Program-made: the position numbers and the translations under genes
Part shown: in pieces, positions 18,888 to 28,046 of the stretch
Position numbering within the stretch: position 1 is the first letter of the stretch
How the letters are laid out: every line of letters starts with the position of its first letter
Assembly (NCBI GenBank): GCA_027023405.1
Contig: JALVVN010000009.1
Location: 124,506-188,505 of the forward strand
DNA: 64,000 nt
Reading direction: 5' to 3'
Source of the DNA: Campylobacterales bacterium
GTDB lineage: Bacteria; Campylobacterota; Campylobacteria; Campylobacterales; QNZT01
The notes under the pieces: generated by a model
Databases searched by the model: none
The model's input: the letters and a program-made list of their open reading frames with translations, nothing else
Told to the model about the DNA's origin: nothing

Positions 18888-18947
18888 AAAGCTCAGATAA
18901 TCTTATGATATAATACTCCTATAAAAAATCTTCCAAAAAGGAGTTAA

Positions 18948-19193
18948 ATGAGCTATCTTGAACGACTAGACAATACATATCGAAACTCATGCTCCAAAAG
19001 AGAGTCTTTAACTATACTTGAACAATATATAGATGAACTCACCAGAGAGGAATATGAGGTCATTGTCGACTCTCTAAATAATCATGCGCTAGAGGAAATT
19101 TATCTCAATGAGAGAGATATAGTTCTCGGTATCGCACAGCTTAGGGGAGAGATAACAGTTGATGAGATAGTAGAGATAGCTAAAACTATTTAA
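18948..19193 (+). CDS. Putative antitoxin partner of Fic protein
   Basis: An 81-residue acidic, all-helical protein preceded by AAAAAGGAG and a TATAAT element at 18909-18914. Its stop overlaps the fic start by one base (TAATG), the coupling expected for an antitoxin-toxin pair. The C-terminus, GIAQLRGEITVDEIVEIAK, resembles the tail of VbhA-type Fic antitoxins. I searched it for the inhibitory S/T-x3-E-G/N motif that blocks the Fic active site in class I systems and did not find one. It could use a different inhibitory contact. The assignment as antitoxin is by position and size. Confidence 0.6.
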   Translation: MSYLERLDNTYRNSCSKRESLTILEQYIDELTREEYEVIVDSLNNHALEEIYLNERDIVLGIAQLRGEITVDEIVEIAKTI

Positions 19194-19780
19194 TGAATGA
19201 AAATAGTTTCGACAAAGAACTGATTGACTCCAATCTTCTCGGAGCAAAAACACTTGAAGCGCTTTATGAAAAAGAGAAAATAGTCACAAACACAAAAATG
19301 ATTGCCCTAAAACTCGATCCGCTTAAAGGCAATTTAGACTATGCACACTTAAAAGAGATCCACTATTTTTTGTTTTCTAAAGTTTATAATTGGGCTGGAA
19401 ATGACAGATTTGAAGCAGGTATAAAAGCAAAATTTGGTAAAGGAAAGACACTATTTACTCCATTTGAAAAGATCCCAATCGTATCACAAGCACTTTTTGA
19501 GGCACTTAAAAAAGAGAACTTTTTTCAAGAACAGCCAATAGATGAATTTGCTAAAAGTTCTGCTATATTTATGAATGGACTCAATATATTGCATCCATTT
19601 AGAGAGGGAAACGGGAGAGTGCAGAGAATCTTCATGGAGTACTTGGCAAAAAATGCGGGATATAGTTTAAATTTTCAAAATATTGAATCAAAAGAGATGA
19701 TTTTAGCCTCCATCAAGGGTGCCGAAGGAGATTTAAAAATGATGGAGCACATCTTCATGAAGTCTTTAAAGAACTACTAA
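19193..19780 (+). CDS. fic: Fic domain protein (predicted AMP-transferase toxin)
   Basis: The 195-residue protein carries the complete Fic signature HPFREGNGRVQR at residues 134-145. That includes the catalytic histidine and the anion-binding GNGR, so AMPylation activity is predicted. The flap region KTLFTPFEKI at about 85-94 would hold the target segment. Class I Fic toxins modify host proteins, for example GyrB and ParE, and are held off by a small antitoxin encoded just upstream, as here. No obvious inhibitory helix lies within the protein. The pair is more AT-rich than sodB and sits between unrelated genes, which suggests acquisition. Confidence 0.85.
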   Translation: MNENSFDKELIDSNLLGAKTLEALYEKEKIVTNTKMIALKLDPLKGNLDYAHLKEIHYFLFSKVYNWAGNDRFEAGIKAKFGKGKTLFTPFEKIPIVSQALFEALKKENFFQEQPIDEFAKSSAIFMNGLNILHPFREGNGRVQRIFMEYLAKNAGYSLNFQNIESKEMILASIKGAEGDLKMMEHIFMKSLKNY

Positions 19781-19790
19781 GTATTGTCAG

Positions 19791-20750
19791 CTAACGCGCA
19801 CGAAAGTGTGGGTTAACCTTCAGCAAAATCAAATCGGCAATGATATTCCCCAAAAGTGTCAAAAACGCCGAAATGATCAAAATTCCCATGATGACCGGAT
19901 AGTCCCGACTCATCGCGCTTTGGTAAAAGAGTAATCCCATACCGTTTATGGAGAAGATCGACTCCAAGATCACCGATCCGCCGATGATACCGGGTAGTGA
20001 GAGCCCTAGCATCGTAATGATCGGGGGAGAGAGATTTGGGAGGATATAGCGCCAAAAAATTTGCCGATCATTCAGCCCCCTGCTTCTAGCAAAAAAGATA
20101 TAATCGCTCTTGAGGATATCGACCGTCAAACTCCGCACATACATCATCATACTGCCAATCCCGCCGAAAACGACGACAAAGATCGGCAGAACCAGATGCC
20201 ACGCCTCATCCAGCCACGCCCACACGCCTGTTTTGGGTTCGATCGAGTGAAGTCCGGAGATAGGAAACCACCCCAAATTGACACTCAAAAGGATAATCAG
20301 CAACAACGCCAAATAGAAAGAAGGCATCGCATAGGAGATGAGCGCAAATCGCTTCATCCTGCGATCATATCGACTCCCCTCCCGCAAGGCACTCTTGATC
20401 CCAAGCCAAATTGAGAGTACAAAGATCAGTACCATCGAGATGAGATTGATCGTCAGGGTAATAGGCAGACGAGAAAGAATCTCTTCACTCACCGCCTTGC
20501 CACTCGCAAACGAGATGCCAAAATCAAAATGAAAAAGCGCCTTCATCCAAGAGAGATACTGCATATAGAGCGGTTTATCCAAGCCGTAGATCGCTTTGAG
20601 GTGTTCGATGGACTCTTTGGTAATATTGGGATTGAGTTCACCCGCACTCAAAAAGGAGTTTGGTGCGGCGTGGATCGCCACAAAGGAGATAACCGAGATG
20701 ATCAAAAGCATCAAGATCATATAGCCGATCTTTTGAATCAAAAGTCTCAA
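19791..20750 (-). CDS. Peptide-type ABC transporter permease (DppB/OppB family)
   Basis: A 319-residue inner-membrane protein with six predicted spans. It has the ATP-binding-subunit contact loop of binding-protein-dependent permeases (FARSRGLNDRQIFWRYILPN) and the DppB/OppB N-terminal pattern (MRLLIQKIGYMILMLLIISV). These transporters import di- or oligopeptides or nickel. The companion permease, ATPases and binding protein are not in the neighbouring genes: the upstream gene is a DUF945 protein and the downstream side is the convergent fic. It therefore either works with subunits encoded elsewhere or is a remnant; the reading frame itself looks intact. Confidence 0.85.
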   Translation of the reverse strand: MRLLIQKIGYMILMLLIISVISFVAIHAAPNSFLSAGELNPNITKESIEHLKAIYGLDKPLYMQYLSWMKALFHFDFGISFASGKAVSEEILSRLPITLTINLISMVLIFVLSIWLGIKSALREGSRYDRRMKRFALISYAMPSFYLALLLIILLSVNLGWFPISGLHSIEPKTGVWAWLDEAWHLVLPIFVVVFGGIGSMMMYVRSLTVDILKSDYIFFARSRGLNDRQIFWRYILPNLSPPIITMLGLSLPGIIGGSVILESIFSINGMGLLFYQSAMSRDYPVIMGILIISAFLTLLGNIIADLILLKVNPHFRAR

Positions 20751-20808
20751 TCCCGCCTCCTTTGTATTGCTATCCTATTTGCGGGATTGTAACAAAAAAA
20801 CCAAAAAT

Positions 20809-22104
20809 TTAGCGCATCATCTGACCATTGACACTCATCTGACCATCTTTGAGGAGCAGATGGTAGGTTTTGAGTCCGTTTTGCACTTTTGGCGGTACCA
20901 TACCGAGCATCGCACCTTTTTTGTCTTGCATCAATTTAGTATAAATCTTATCTGACATTTGAAGATTTGCGTCGATCTCCGTCGAAGAAGCCGCTAGCAT
21001 CGGAGAGATTTGAATCTTTTGGAGAAGATCGGGATCATCTTTGACTTTAAGCTTGAGTGAGATGAGAGCCTGTCCAAAATCCTCACCGTCAATCGTTATC
21101 GAATCCGCTCCCAATTTATCCACCTCGACTCGCATCCCCTTGGCAAAGAGTGCTATCATCGTATTAACCACTTCATCCTGATTCTGCATCGCTTGTGCAG
21201 GATCAGAAACTGTACGGCTCTTGTCTAACAGTTCGGCAAGTTTGAGATAGGTCGCTTTATCGACATCATAGACACCGTACGCAAATCCTACCCCTTTGAG
21301 ATTGATATTTTTCTGCTTATCTTGAATCGAAATCGCATCCGCCTTAATATCGATTGCACTATCAATCAGATCGACATGATCATCCGAACTTACCCCGATA
21401 CTGATATTTTTCATATCAAAGAGGTGATGCTGAACTGTGTCGCGAAAGGAGATAGCATCGATCGTCGTCTGCCCGTTGGCAATCTCATTACGCTTCCCCT
21501 TGTAGCTGATTGCGCTCTGTACCCCCTCAATACTAAATATATTTTGTTGATCTTTACCGATGGAGAGTCGTTCAACATTATATGAGATCTTCAAAACATC
21601 CTGATCACGATCTCCCTCAAAATTTACACCCTTTACCACTGCAACCATATCGCCACTCTGCTCATCTATATCTTTGAGATCACCTGAAAAGTGTTTTGTC
21701 AAACTATTATAATAGATATTCAACTGCAACTTTTTTTGAGCAAGAAATGCCTTGGCTTTATCACTTTCATCTTTTGACGCTATCGGATAGATTGTGAGTG
21801 AGACTTTCGGTCCTTGTACGGTGGAATCGATATGAAACTTCAAATCTTTAAAATCTTTTGAAGGTATCGCTTGAAGAAAACTTTGAAGCTGAGGAAACGC
21901 TTTTGAAAGCATCTTTTTATCTTGAAGATAACAGTTAAAGTGCTCATTAGAGCCCTCTTTTTTCAAATCCTCAATCTCAAACCCATACGATTTGAGAGAG
22001 ATGATCGTCTGATCTAACTCATCTGCTACCAACTTTTCACTCCCCACATAAAGCGAACCCGCCAATACCGCCGAACCCGCAAAAAAACCCCATACTTTTT
22101 TCAT
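20809..22104 (-). CDS. DUF945 (YdgA-like) family protein
   Basis: A 431-residue protein with an N-terminal hydrophobic anchor (MKKVWGFFAGSAVLAGSLYVG) and a long, mostly beta-stranded exported part. There is a repeated pattern of basic hydrophobic strands and the family's C-terminal VNGQMMR-type ending. DUF945/YdgA proteins are periplasmic and of unknown function; some are implicated in motility or envelope integrity. No operon partner: upstream is the decayed MntA/HepT locus on the other strand and downstream the lone permease. Confidence 0.7.
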   Translation of the reverse strand: MKKVWGFFAGSAVLAGSLYVGSEKLVADELDQTIISLKSYGFEIEDLKKEGSNEHFNCYLQDKKMLSKAFPQLQSFLQAIPSKDFKDLKFHIDSTVQGPKVSLTIYPIASKDESDKAKAFLAQKKLQLNIYYNSLTKHFSGDLKDIDEQSGDMVAVVKGVNFEGDRDQDVLKISYNVERLSIGKDQQNIFSIEGVQSAISYKGKRNEIANGQTTIDAISFRDTVQHHLFDMKNISIGVSSDDHVDLIDSAIDIKADAISIQDKQKNINLKGVGFAYGVYDVDKATYLKLAELLDKSRTVSDPAQAMQNQDEVVNTMIALFAKGMRVEVDKLGADSITIDGEDFGQALISLKLKVKDDPDLLQKIQISPMLAASSTEIDANLQMSDKIYTKLMQDKKGAMLGMVPPKVQNGLKTYHLLLKDGQMSVNGQMMR

Positions 22105-22171
22105 TCTCGATACTCCTTTTGTATTGTTGTAGTAGAAGAAGTATCGGCAAATTTTACTAAGTCATTAATTT

Positions 22172-22198
22172 TTTACAATTATACTCTTATGCTATAAT
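22172..22198 (+). promoter_or_regulatory. Promoter-like element of the mntA remnant
   Basis: TTTACA at 22172-22177 and TATAAT at 22193-22198 with 15 bases between them, 25 bases upstream of the ATG of the frameshifted mntA gene. The spacing is two bases short of ideal. Confidence 0.4.
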
Positions 22199-22223
22199 GC
22201 TCATAAAAAATAGAAAGAGCCCT

Positions 22224-22645
22224 ATGATACTAGAGTCACTAAAAATCTTTTAGCGTCGTATGAATTTGTAGATTTTGCACTACTATTTGGTTCCTATGCA
22301 ACAGGTTTGCAGAGAGCATTGAGTGATATAGATATCGCTATCTATACAAATCGTTCAGTCGATCTCTTTGAACGAGGAGAATTAATCGCCCTACTTGAAG
22401 AGAAGCTTGAGAAGAGCATAGATTTGGTACTATTAAATGATCTAGAGAGAGAAAATGCAAAAATGGCATTTAGTATCGTAGAGAATCATAAGGTGATTTT
22501 GAATAGAACCCCTCAACAATATATTGATTTCAAAGCAAATACATACAAATATTTTTTTGATTTACAACCCATGTACGAGATGTTTGACAAAGCATTAAAA
22601 GAGAGGATATCTGATGGAACTTACAGAAAAACTCAAGCTTCTTGA
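22224..22645 (+). pseudogene. MntA-type minimal nucleotidyltransferase antitoxin, frameshifted
   Basis: The ATG at 22224 opens MILESLKIF and hits a stop at 22251. Shifting frame in the run of five A at 22241-22245 continues as NLLASYEFVDFALLFGSYA and then ALSDIDIAIYT, the GSx-D-D signature of MNT-domain nucleotidyltransferases, and runs to 22645. One missing A explains the break. In MntA/HepT modules the nucleotidyltransferase is the antitoxin that AMPylates the HepT ribonuclease. The downstream frame is intact and could still start at TTG 22307, but that would lack the GS motif. A sequencing error in the homopolymer is the main alternative; the decayed HepT next door favours true decay. Confidence 0.75.
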
Positions 22646-22755
22646 AGAAAATATCACGCTAATATGTTGAAATTGATTCACAACAACTCTGTCAATTTTT
22701 AAAGCATTTAGATGACTTTGTAAAATTTATACTACAAATTCAAGCACACCTCTAA
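22614..22755 (+). pseudogene. HepT toxin remnant with internal deletion
   Basis: An ATG at 22614, overlapping the mntA end as in intact modules, encodes MELTEKLKLLEENI, a typical HepT N-terminus, then runs into a stop (TGA) after ITLIC. Directly after the break another frame encodes YVEIDSQQLCQFLKHLDDF and ends at 22755, matching a HepT C-terminus (a pattern like YVxVDxxxLYxxLxxxLDDF). The whole middle, including the RxxxxY catalytic motif of the HEPN ribonuclease, is gone. The toxin is dead. Confidence 0.7.
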
Positions 22756-24131
22756 CTTTTTAGCGCACTCACCGCAAACCAAAAACGACTCCCTTTCCCT
22801 ACCTCACTCTCAATCTTTAAATCAATATTATGCAATTTCAGAACATATTTACTAATATAGAGCCCTACACCGATCGAATTATCCCAGCTCAAATTATCTA
22901 CACGAAAGAACTTTTGCGTGATGTGATCGATCTGCTCTTTGGGGATTCCCACACCATGATCCTTCACACTCAAACGCTCTTGATCCAAAGTGATTTCTAC
23001 CTCATCTTCAGAATATTTCAACGCATTTTCAATCAAATTTGTCAATAAATTATCAAACATCGTACGATCCGCTCGTACTTGCACTGCTTCAAGTTTTGTC
23101 ACGATTTCCCGTTCAGGATATTTTTGTTGTAAATTTTCTACTACCTCTACGATTAACTTATCTAAACCGAAATTTTTCATCTGCGGAATTGAGGTATCAT
23201 TTTCAAGTTTGATTGCCATAGAAAGCCTGTCGATCATATCAGAAATCTTATGGGCATTACTGAGTATCTTATCCAAAAACTTTTCACGAATTTGAGGATT
23301 GAGATCACGATCCTCTCGTATCGTCTGTGCATACCCGGTAATTGCGGCGATAGGGTTTTTAAACTCATGAGAGATTGCGGAGATGATATCGGACTGCTTT
23401 TGGTTGAGGAGTTTGAGCTTTTTGGTATATTTTCGTTTCTGTTTCTCACGCTTTTGAAGCTTTTTGGCAACCTTTTCGATCTGATTTGAAATCGCTTGAA
23501 ACTCCTTTGAGCTACTTTGATAAAAGGAGACTTCATACTCTTTATCCAACAGCTTTGAGATGGTAGATTCGATGTGTCGCAAGTCATTTGTCACTTTTTT
23601 ATTGGTACGCATCGCCAGCCACAATAGTAGAGCACTCGCTACACCAAACAACCCAATCGACTTGAGCCAAAAGGTCATAAACTTCTCTTTGATCCCCTCT
23701 AGCGGATATGCCATTCGTACAAAGTGATCCCCAATGTGCTTCGCAACATAGAGAAAATCTTTTCCCAAAGTTGCCGAGTGTCTCACAGCACTACCGATCC
23801 CCTCTTTGAGAGCACTTTGGATTTCCGGACGCATTAGATGGTTTTGCATCCCTTTGGGATCACGATTACTCTCGATATAGACTCTTCCATTTGGATCGAC
23901 CATCGTGATCCGCACGCCGGTATCCTGATGAAGACGATGCACCATTTTTTCTAGTGCCTCACCCTTTTTCTCAGAGAGTTCCACCGCATCAATCAAGTGT
24001 AGCAACATCACTCTGTGGTTGCCAATCTCCATTTTTTCAAGCACTACATATGCCAAAGCCCCAATCAAGATAAAGGTAGTCAAAAAAATTGCGAAAAAAT
24101 TCCGCACATAGATTTGATCAAGTCTTAGCAT
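22752..24131 (-). CDS. Sensor histidine kinase of the pst locus (PhoR-like)
   Basis: A 459-residue membrane kinase: a span at residues about 12-30, a periplasmic sensor region of some 120 residues, a second span near 155-170, a coiled coil, then H-box SAISHEFKNPIAAITGY with the phosphorylated histidine. A HATPase_c domain follows with N-box NLIENALKYS and G-boxes DHGVGIP and GVGLYISK. It follows the response regulator with a 7-nt overlap and ends the pst-phoU operon, so it should respond to phosphate limitation through PstSCAB and PhoU. The periplasmic domain is larger than in E. coli PhoR and resembles the PhosS type of Campylobacter. Confidence 0.85.
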   Translation of the reverse strand: MLRLDQIYVRNFFAIFLTTFILIGALAYVVLEKMEIGNHRVMLLHLIDAVELSEKKGEALEKMVHRLHQDTGVRITMVDPNGRVYIESNRDPKGMQNHLMRPEIQSALKEGIGSAVRHSATLGKDFLYVAKHIGDHFVRMAYPLEGIKEKFMTFWLKSIGLFGVASALLLWLAMRTNKKVTNDLRHIESTISKLLDKEYEVSFYQSSSKEFQAISNQIEKVAKKLQKREKQKRKYTKKLKLLNQKQSDIISAISHEFKNPIAAITGYAQTIREDRDLNPQIREKFLDKILSNAHKISDMIDRLSMAIKLENDTSIPQMKNFGLDKLIVEVVENLQQKYPEREIVTKLEAVQVRADRTMFDNLLTNLIENALKYSEDEVEITLDQERLSVKDHGVGIPKEQIDHITQKFFRVDNLSWDNSIGVGLYISKYVLKLHNIDLKIESEVGKGSRFWFAVSALKS

Positions 24132-24799
24132 AGCTTATACCCTACACCGCGAATGGCTTCGATGTACTCCTTCTCTCGATGTGGATCAATCTTTTTGAGA
24201 AGCCGATTGATTGTGACATTGATCGTTTTGAGTTGCGTATGCGCCTCATCCATCCATACATTTTCAAGCAACTCATAGCGATCAAGCACCCGCTTACTAT
24301 GTTGAATAAAGTAGTACAACAACGCAAACTCTAAGCGACTAATCTTTATCTCTTGCCCATCGACCCAAAGTTTTCTATCTGTCAAATCCAAGAGAAGGTC
24401 CCGATATTTTACCTTTTTAGCGGTTTCACTCTTGCCGGTTCGCCGCAAAAGCGCCTCTACCCGCAGGATCAGTTCATTCATGTTAAAAGGTTTTTTGAGG
24501 TAGTCATCTCCTCCTCGCAAAAACCCCTCTTGCACATCCATATCCTCTGTTTTTGCAGTGACAAAAATCACAGGATGAAGATACCCCTCCGCACGCAATG
24601 ATTCAATAAATTCACTCCCCTCAGCACCGGGAAGATTTCGATCGACGATCAACAAATCAACCTCCTCCTCATCGAGGAACTCTTTGACCATCTTCGTTGA
24701 CAAAAAGCCACTCACCGCAAAACCCGCTTTTTGAAGATGATACTCCTCCAACTCTAAAATATCGGCTTCATCTTCGATGATCAAGATATGGGCTTGCAT
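24125..24799 (-). CDS. OmpR/PhoB-family response regulator of the pst locus
   Basis: A 224-residue protein: receiver domain with E9-D10, phospho-acceptor D53 (LLIVDRNLPG), T in FVTAKT and K in LKKPFNMNELI; then a winged helix-turn-helix of the OmpR type ending IEAIRGVGYKLC. It overlaps phoU by one base and the kinase gene by seven. By context it is the phosphate regulator that binds the Pho-box-like repeats upstream of pstS and pstC in this window. Confidence 0.88.
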   Translation of the reverse strand: MQAHILIIEDEADILELEEYHLQKAGFAVSGFLSTKMVKEFLDEEEVDLLIVDRNLPGAEGSEFIESLRAEGYLHPVIFVTAKTEDMDVQEGFLRGGDDYLKKPFNMNELILRVEALLRRTGKSETAKKVKYRDLLLDLTDRKLWVDGQEIKISRLEFALLYYFIQHSKRVLDRYELLENVWMDEAHTQLKTINVTINRLLKKIDPHREKEYIEAIRGVGYKLC

Positions 24800-25464
24800 C
24801 AGAGTTTCAACTTCCCGCCTTTTTGTGCGAAATAGGCAAGCTTGACGATATTCAGACTCCGATCCGAGATTCGCTCCACTTTTCGAAGCGCTTTATGAAA
24901 ATCAAGAAAATCTCGCGCACTCTCCGGTGTGATACAGAGCTCCTGCACCAAATTTTGCTCCAAAATAGAGTAGATATCATCACACTTGCTCACCTCGACA
25001 TTCACACTTCGATAGATCTTTTCCAGCTCCTCTTCGCTCTCTGCCCTAACGGCGTCAACCGCCGCTTGGAGTGACTTATAGGTACTGTGATTAAAGGCTT
25101 TGATATCTTCGCTCAATCCAGCCAACTCAAAATCTCCGCTGATACTCATCTTGACATTTTTGGCATAGGTACGCACATAGTCGGAAATACGCGTCAATTC
25201 ACTAGCGATCTTCAGGTGCGCAATCACTACACGCAAATCCCTCGCTTCAGGAGAAAAGAGCGCAAGAGTTTTGATAATCTCATTGTCAATCTTACTGTTT
25301 CGTTCATGAGCATCCTTAAGCATTTTGCGCGCTTCCGTCGCCTTCTCGATCTCCTTGCTCTCAAACGCCGATATCGTGAGCTCAAAGGCTTTGAGTACAT
25401 CATCCGCCAATCCCAATACCCGTTTTCTCGACTTCTCCAATATCTCTTTATATTTACCCAACAT
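24799..25464 (-). CDS. phoU: Phosphate signalling protein PhoU
   Basis: A 221-residue all-helical protein with the two PhoU repeats, each with an E/DxxxD-type metal-binding face (for example RRLDNEII-like KIDNEIIKTLALFSPEARDLR). PhoU links PstSCAB transport status to the PhoR-type kinase and limits phosphate uptake. It overlaps pstB by one base (TAATG) and the regulator by one base, so the three are translationally coupled. Confidence 0.92.
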   Translation of the reverse strand: MLGKYKEILEKSRKRVLGLADDVLKAFELTISAFESKEIEKATEARKMLKDAHERNSKIDNEIIKTLALFSPEARDLRVVIAHLKIASELTRISDYVRTYAKNVKMSISGDFELAGLSEDIKAFNHSTYKSLQAAVDAVRAESEEELEKIYRSVNVEVSKCDDIYSILEQNLVQELCITPESARDFLDFHKALRKVERISDRSLNIVKLAYFAQKGGKLKL

Positions 25465-26255
25465 TATCCAAATCTCCCTGTTACATAATCTTCTGTCAAT
25501 TTCTCTTTGGGGTTTAAAAAGATCTTATCTGTTTTATTATACTCAATCAACTCCCCTAAATACATAAAGGCAGTATAGTCACTTAAACGACTTGCCTGTT
25601 GCATATTGTGCGTTACAATCACGATGCTGATCTCCTTTTTTAACTCACTCACCAACGACTCGATCGCACCGGTAGAGATAGGATCAAGCGCAGATGTCGG
25701 TTCGTCGAGTAATAAAATCTCCGGTTTCAACGCCACTGCTCTGGCGATACAGAGTCTTTGTTGCTGTCCACCGCTCAGACCCATCGCGCTATCTTTGAGC
25801 CGATCTTTGACCTCATCCCAAATTGCCGCACCCTTGAGTGCATCCTCTACTCTATCTTTAAGTTCAGTCTGATTTTTGATCTTGGCAAGTCTCAAACCGT
25901 AGGCGACATTGTCAAAAATACTCATTGGAAAAGGGGTCGGTTTTTGAAAGATCATCCCCACCCTCTGGCGCAATTTGATAAAATCATTCTCTTTTTTGAT
26001 ATCCAAAATATTCTCATATGTATTGATCTCAAGATTTAAGAGATTGAGCTCACCTTGATAACTATTCCCCGGATAGAGATCATGGATACGATTGAGCGAT
26101 CGAAGTAGTGTCGATTTTCCGCACCCCGAAGGACCAATCAACGCCGTGACTCTATTTTTGTAGATCGGTAGATTGATCGATTTGAGTGTCGCCTCACTCG
26201 CTCCTTTATACTTAAAAGAGAACTCCTTGATATCCATTATCACATCTTTTGCCAT
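25464..26255 (-). CDS. pstB: Phosphate ABC transporter ATP-binding protein PstB
   Basis: The 263-residue ATPase contains Walker [10 protein letters not shown], the signature [14 protein letters not shown] and Walker [14 protein letters not shown]. The phosphate-family N-terminus and the [20 protein letters not shown] segment distinguish PstB from other ABC ATPases. It powers phosphate import through PstC/PstA and lies two bases after pstA. Confidence 0.97.
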   Translation of the reverse strand: MAKDVIMDIKEFSFKYKGASEATLKSINLPIYKNRVTALIGPSGCGKSTLLRSLNRIHDLYPGNSYQGELNLLNLEINTYENILDIKKENDFIKLRQRVGMIFQKPTPFPMSIFDNVAYGLRLAKIKNQTELKDRVEDALKGAAIWDEVKDRLKDSAMGLSGGQQQRLCIARAVALKPEILLLDEPTSALDPISTGAIESLVSELKKEISIVIVTHNMQQASRLSDYTAFMYLGELIEYNKTDKIFLNPKEKLTEDYVTGRFG

Positions 26256-26257
26256 GC

Positions 26258-27067
26258 TTATCCTTTATCTCTTGTCATATATCTTCCAAGTAAATTAATC
26301 ACCAATACCATCATTGTCAAAACAAATGATGCTGCCCACGCCAAATCCCTACTAGCACTATCGGGGTAGTTTGCCAAGTTATAAATACTCACCGTCAAAG
26401 AGGGAAATTGATCATTAAGGTTCATTGTCAGATAGGCATTATTTGCCGAAGTAAAAAGAAGCGGTGCCGTCTCACCGATGATCCTTGCAAATGCCAATAA
26501 AATACCCGTCGTAATACCGATCTTTGCCGCTCTGATAACGATTTGTAAAATAATCTTATGCTTACTTCCGCCTAATGCAATTCCCGCTTCTCGAAGCTCT
26601 TGAGGGACAAGAGAGAGCATATTATCCGTCGTAGAGATAATGATAGGAATCATCATAATCGCCAACGCTACACTCCCCGCATAACCGCTATAGTGATTCA
26701 CCGGAGAAACTATCAAAGCATACACAAAGACACCGATCACAATCGACGGTGCACTCATCATCACATCGCTTAAATTTCGTAAAATAGATGCAAGTCTGCT
26801 ATTTCCGGAATACTCTCTAAGCCATATACCCGCCATCATACCGATCGGCAAGGCGATCACTGTCGCTATCAATGCCATTGTAAATTGCCCGATCAAAAGA
26901 TTTCGGATGCCGTTATTGACCAGATCGTGTGTAAAGATAGAGAGCTTGAGCGCACCCAATCCTTTGATGGTCAAAGTTCCTAATATCCAAAATAAAAAGA
27001 ACATCCCAAGCAGTGCGGAGATAGTAGAGAGAACAAGGATTAAACGATTTAAAAAGAGTCGATTCAT
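26258..27067 (-). CDS. pstA: Phosphate ABC transporter permease PstA
   Basis: A 269-residue inner-membrane protein with six predicted spans. The conserved permease loop [20 protein letters not shown] contacts PstB, and the segment [15 protein letters not shown] is typical of PstA. It pairs with PstC to form the phosphate channel; the genes overlap by four bases. Confidence 0.95.
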   Translation of the reverse strand: MNRLFLNRLILVLSTISALLGMFFLFWILGTLTIKGLGALKLSIFTHDLVNNGIRNLLIGQFTMALIATVIALPIGMMAGIWLREYSGNSRLASILRNLSDVMMSAPSIVIGVFVYALIVSPVNHYSGYAGSVALAIMMIPIIISTTDNMLSLVPQELREAGIALGGSKHKIILQIVIRAAKIGITTGILLAFARIIGETAPLLFTSANNAYLTMNLNDQFPSLTVSIYNLANYPDSASRDLAWAASFVLTMMVLVINLLGRYMTRDKG

Positions 27068-27921
27068 TTTTGCCCCCTACCTAAAAAGAGAAATTTTGCC
27101 AAAGAGATAAGCAAAAAGCTCACCACAAAAAGGATCAATGCCAAAAAGAACATACTACTCAACTCCAAATCCTCCGCTTCGGCAAAGTTATTTGCCAACA
27201 AAACAGGAATCGAAGTGGTCGCATCAGTAATCTTGTGCGGTAAATTCATCACCGAACCTATCAAAAAGGCTACCGCCATCGTCTCTCCAAGCGCCCTACC
27301 CATCGCCAAGATCACCGATCCGATGATACCTACTTTTGAGTACGGCATAATGATATCCTTGATCACCTCAAACTTGGTCGCACCCAATCCGTAAGCACTC
27401 TCTTTGAGAATATCAGGTGTGGTTTGCATACTATCTTTGGTAATCGAGGAGATAAAGGGAACAATCATGATCGCCAAAACCAATCCCGCCGTCAAGAGTC
27501 CTATCCCACTCCCGCCAAAACTCTTTTGAATGATCGGCGCAAAGTAAAAGAGCCCCCACATACCGTAGATAATACTCGGTATCGCCGCCAAAAGCTCAAT
27601 CGAGATTGAAACCGGCTTGATCAAATATCGCGGTGCCACTTCCGTCAAAAAGATCGCAATCCCTAACGCAATCGGTGTCGCAATCACAATCGCAATCGCT
27701 GTCGTCAGCAGTGTCCCGACAATAGGAACCAATCCACCAAACACACCACCCTCATCATCTTCACCCACTTCCCAGACACTACTCTTTATAAAATCCACAA
27801 AACCAAACGCTTTGATGGCATCTTGACTATAATGGTAAAGAACCGCAAAAATTCCCACCAATATAAAGAGCGCAACTGTTGCCGAAAAAAAGGAGAAGTT
27901 ACGAAATAGCTTACCGCTCAT
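27064..27921 (-). CDS. pstC: Phosphate ABC transporter permease PstC
   Basis: A 285-residue permease with six predicted spans and the coupling loop KESAYGLGATKFEVIKDI. The N-terminal segment with FLTEVAPRYL and the GMWGLFYFAP motif identify PstC. It is separated from pstS by 167 bases that hold a hairpin and a Pho-box-like repeat, so it may have its own phosphate-controlled promoter in addition to read-through. Confidence 0.95.
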   Translation of the reverse strand: MSGKLFRNFSFFSATVALFILVGIFAVLYHYSQDAIKAFGFVDFIKSSVWEVGEDDEGGVFGGLVPIVGTLLTTAIAIVIATPIALGIAIFLTEVAPRYLIKPVSISIELLAAIPSIIYGMWGLFYFAPIIQKSFGGSGIGLLTAGLVLAIMIVPFISSITKDSMQTTPDILKESAYGLGATKFEVIKDIIMPYSKVGIIGSVILAMGRALGETMAVAFLIGSVMNLPHKITDATTSIPVLLANNFAEAEDLELSSMFFLALILFVVSFLLISLAKFLFLGRGQK

Positions 27922-27978
27922 CTTGCACCTTTCTCAAAAGAATATTTTTTCAAAAGTAGACATAATAACCTCTTTTGG

Positions 27979-27996
27979 TTACATTTTGATTACAGA
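27979..27996 (-). promoter_or_regulatory. Pho-box-like direct repeat upstream of pstC
   Basis: On the plus strand TTACATT, four bases, TTACAGA: two imperfect 7-mers with 11-base period, the 7-4-7 layout of Pho boxes. It lies 58 bases upstream of the pstC start and matches the stronger repeat before pstS. The conserved core is TTACA in both halves. Confidence 0.5.
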
Positions 27997-28046
27997 GAGC
28001 TCTAAAAAACCTAGATGCTAATAGATCAGTAGTGTAGAAGCGTAAC

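Noticed and set aside
19193..19240. S-x3-E in the first residues of Fic as an internal inhibitory helix
   Set aside because: The motif would need Glu followed by Gly or Asn; here Leu follows and the position is too far N-terminal.
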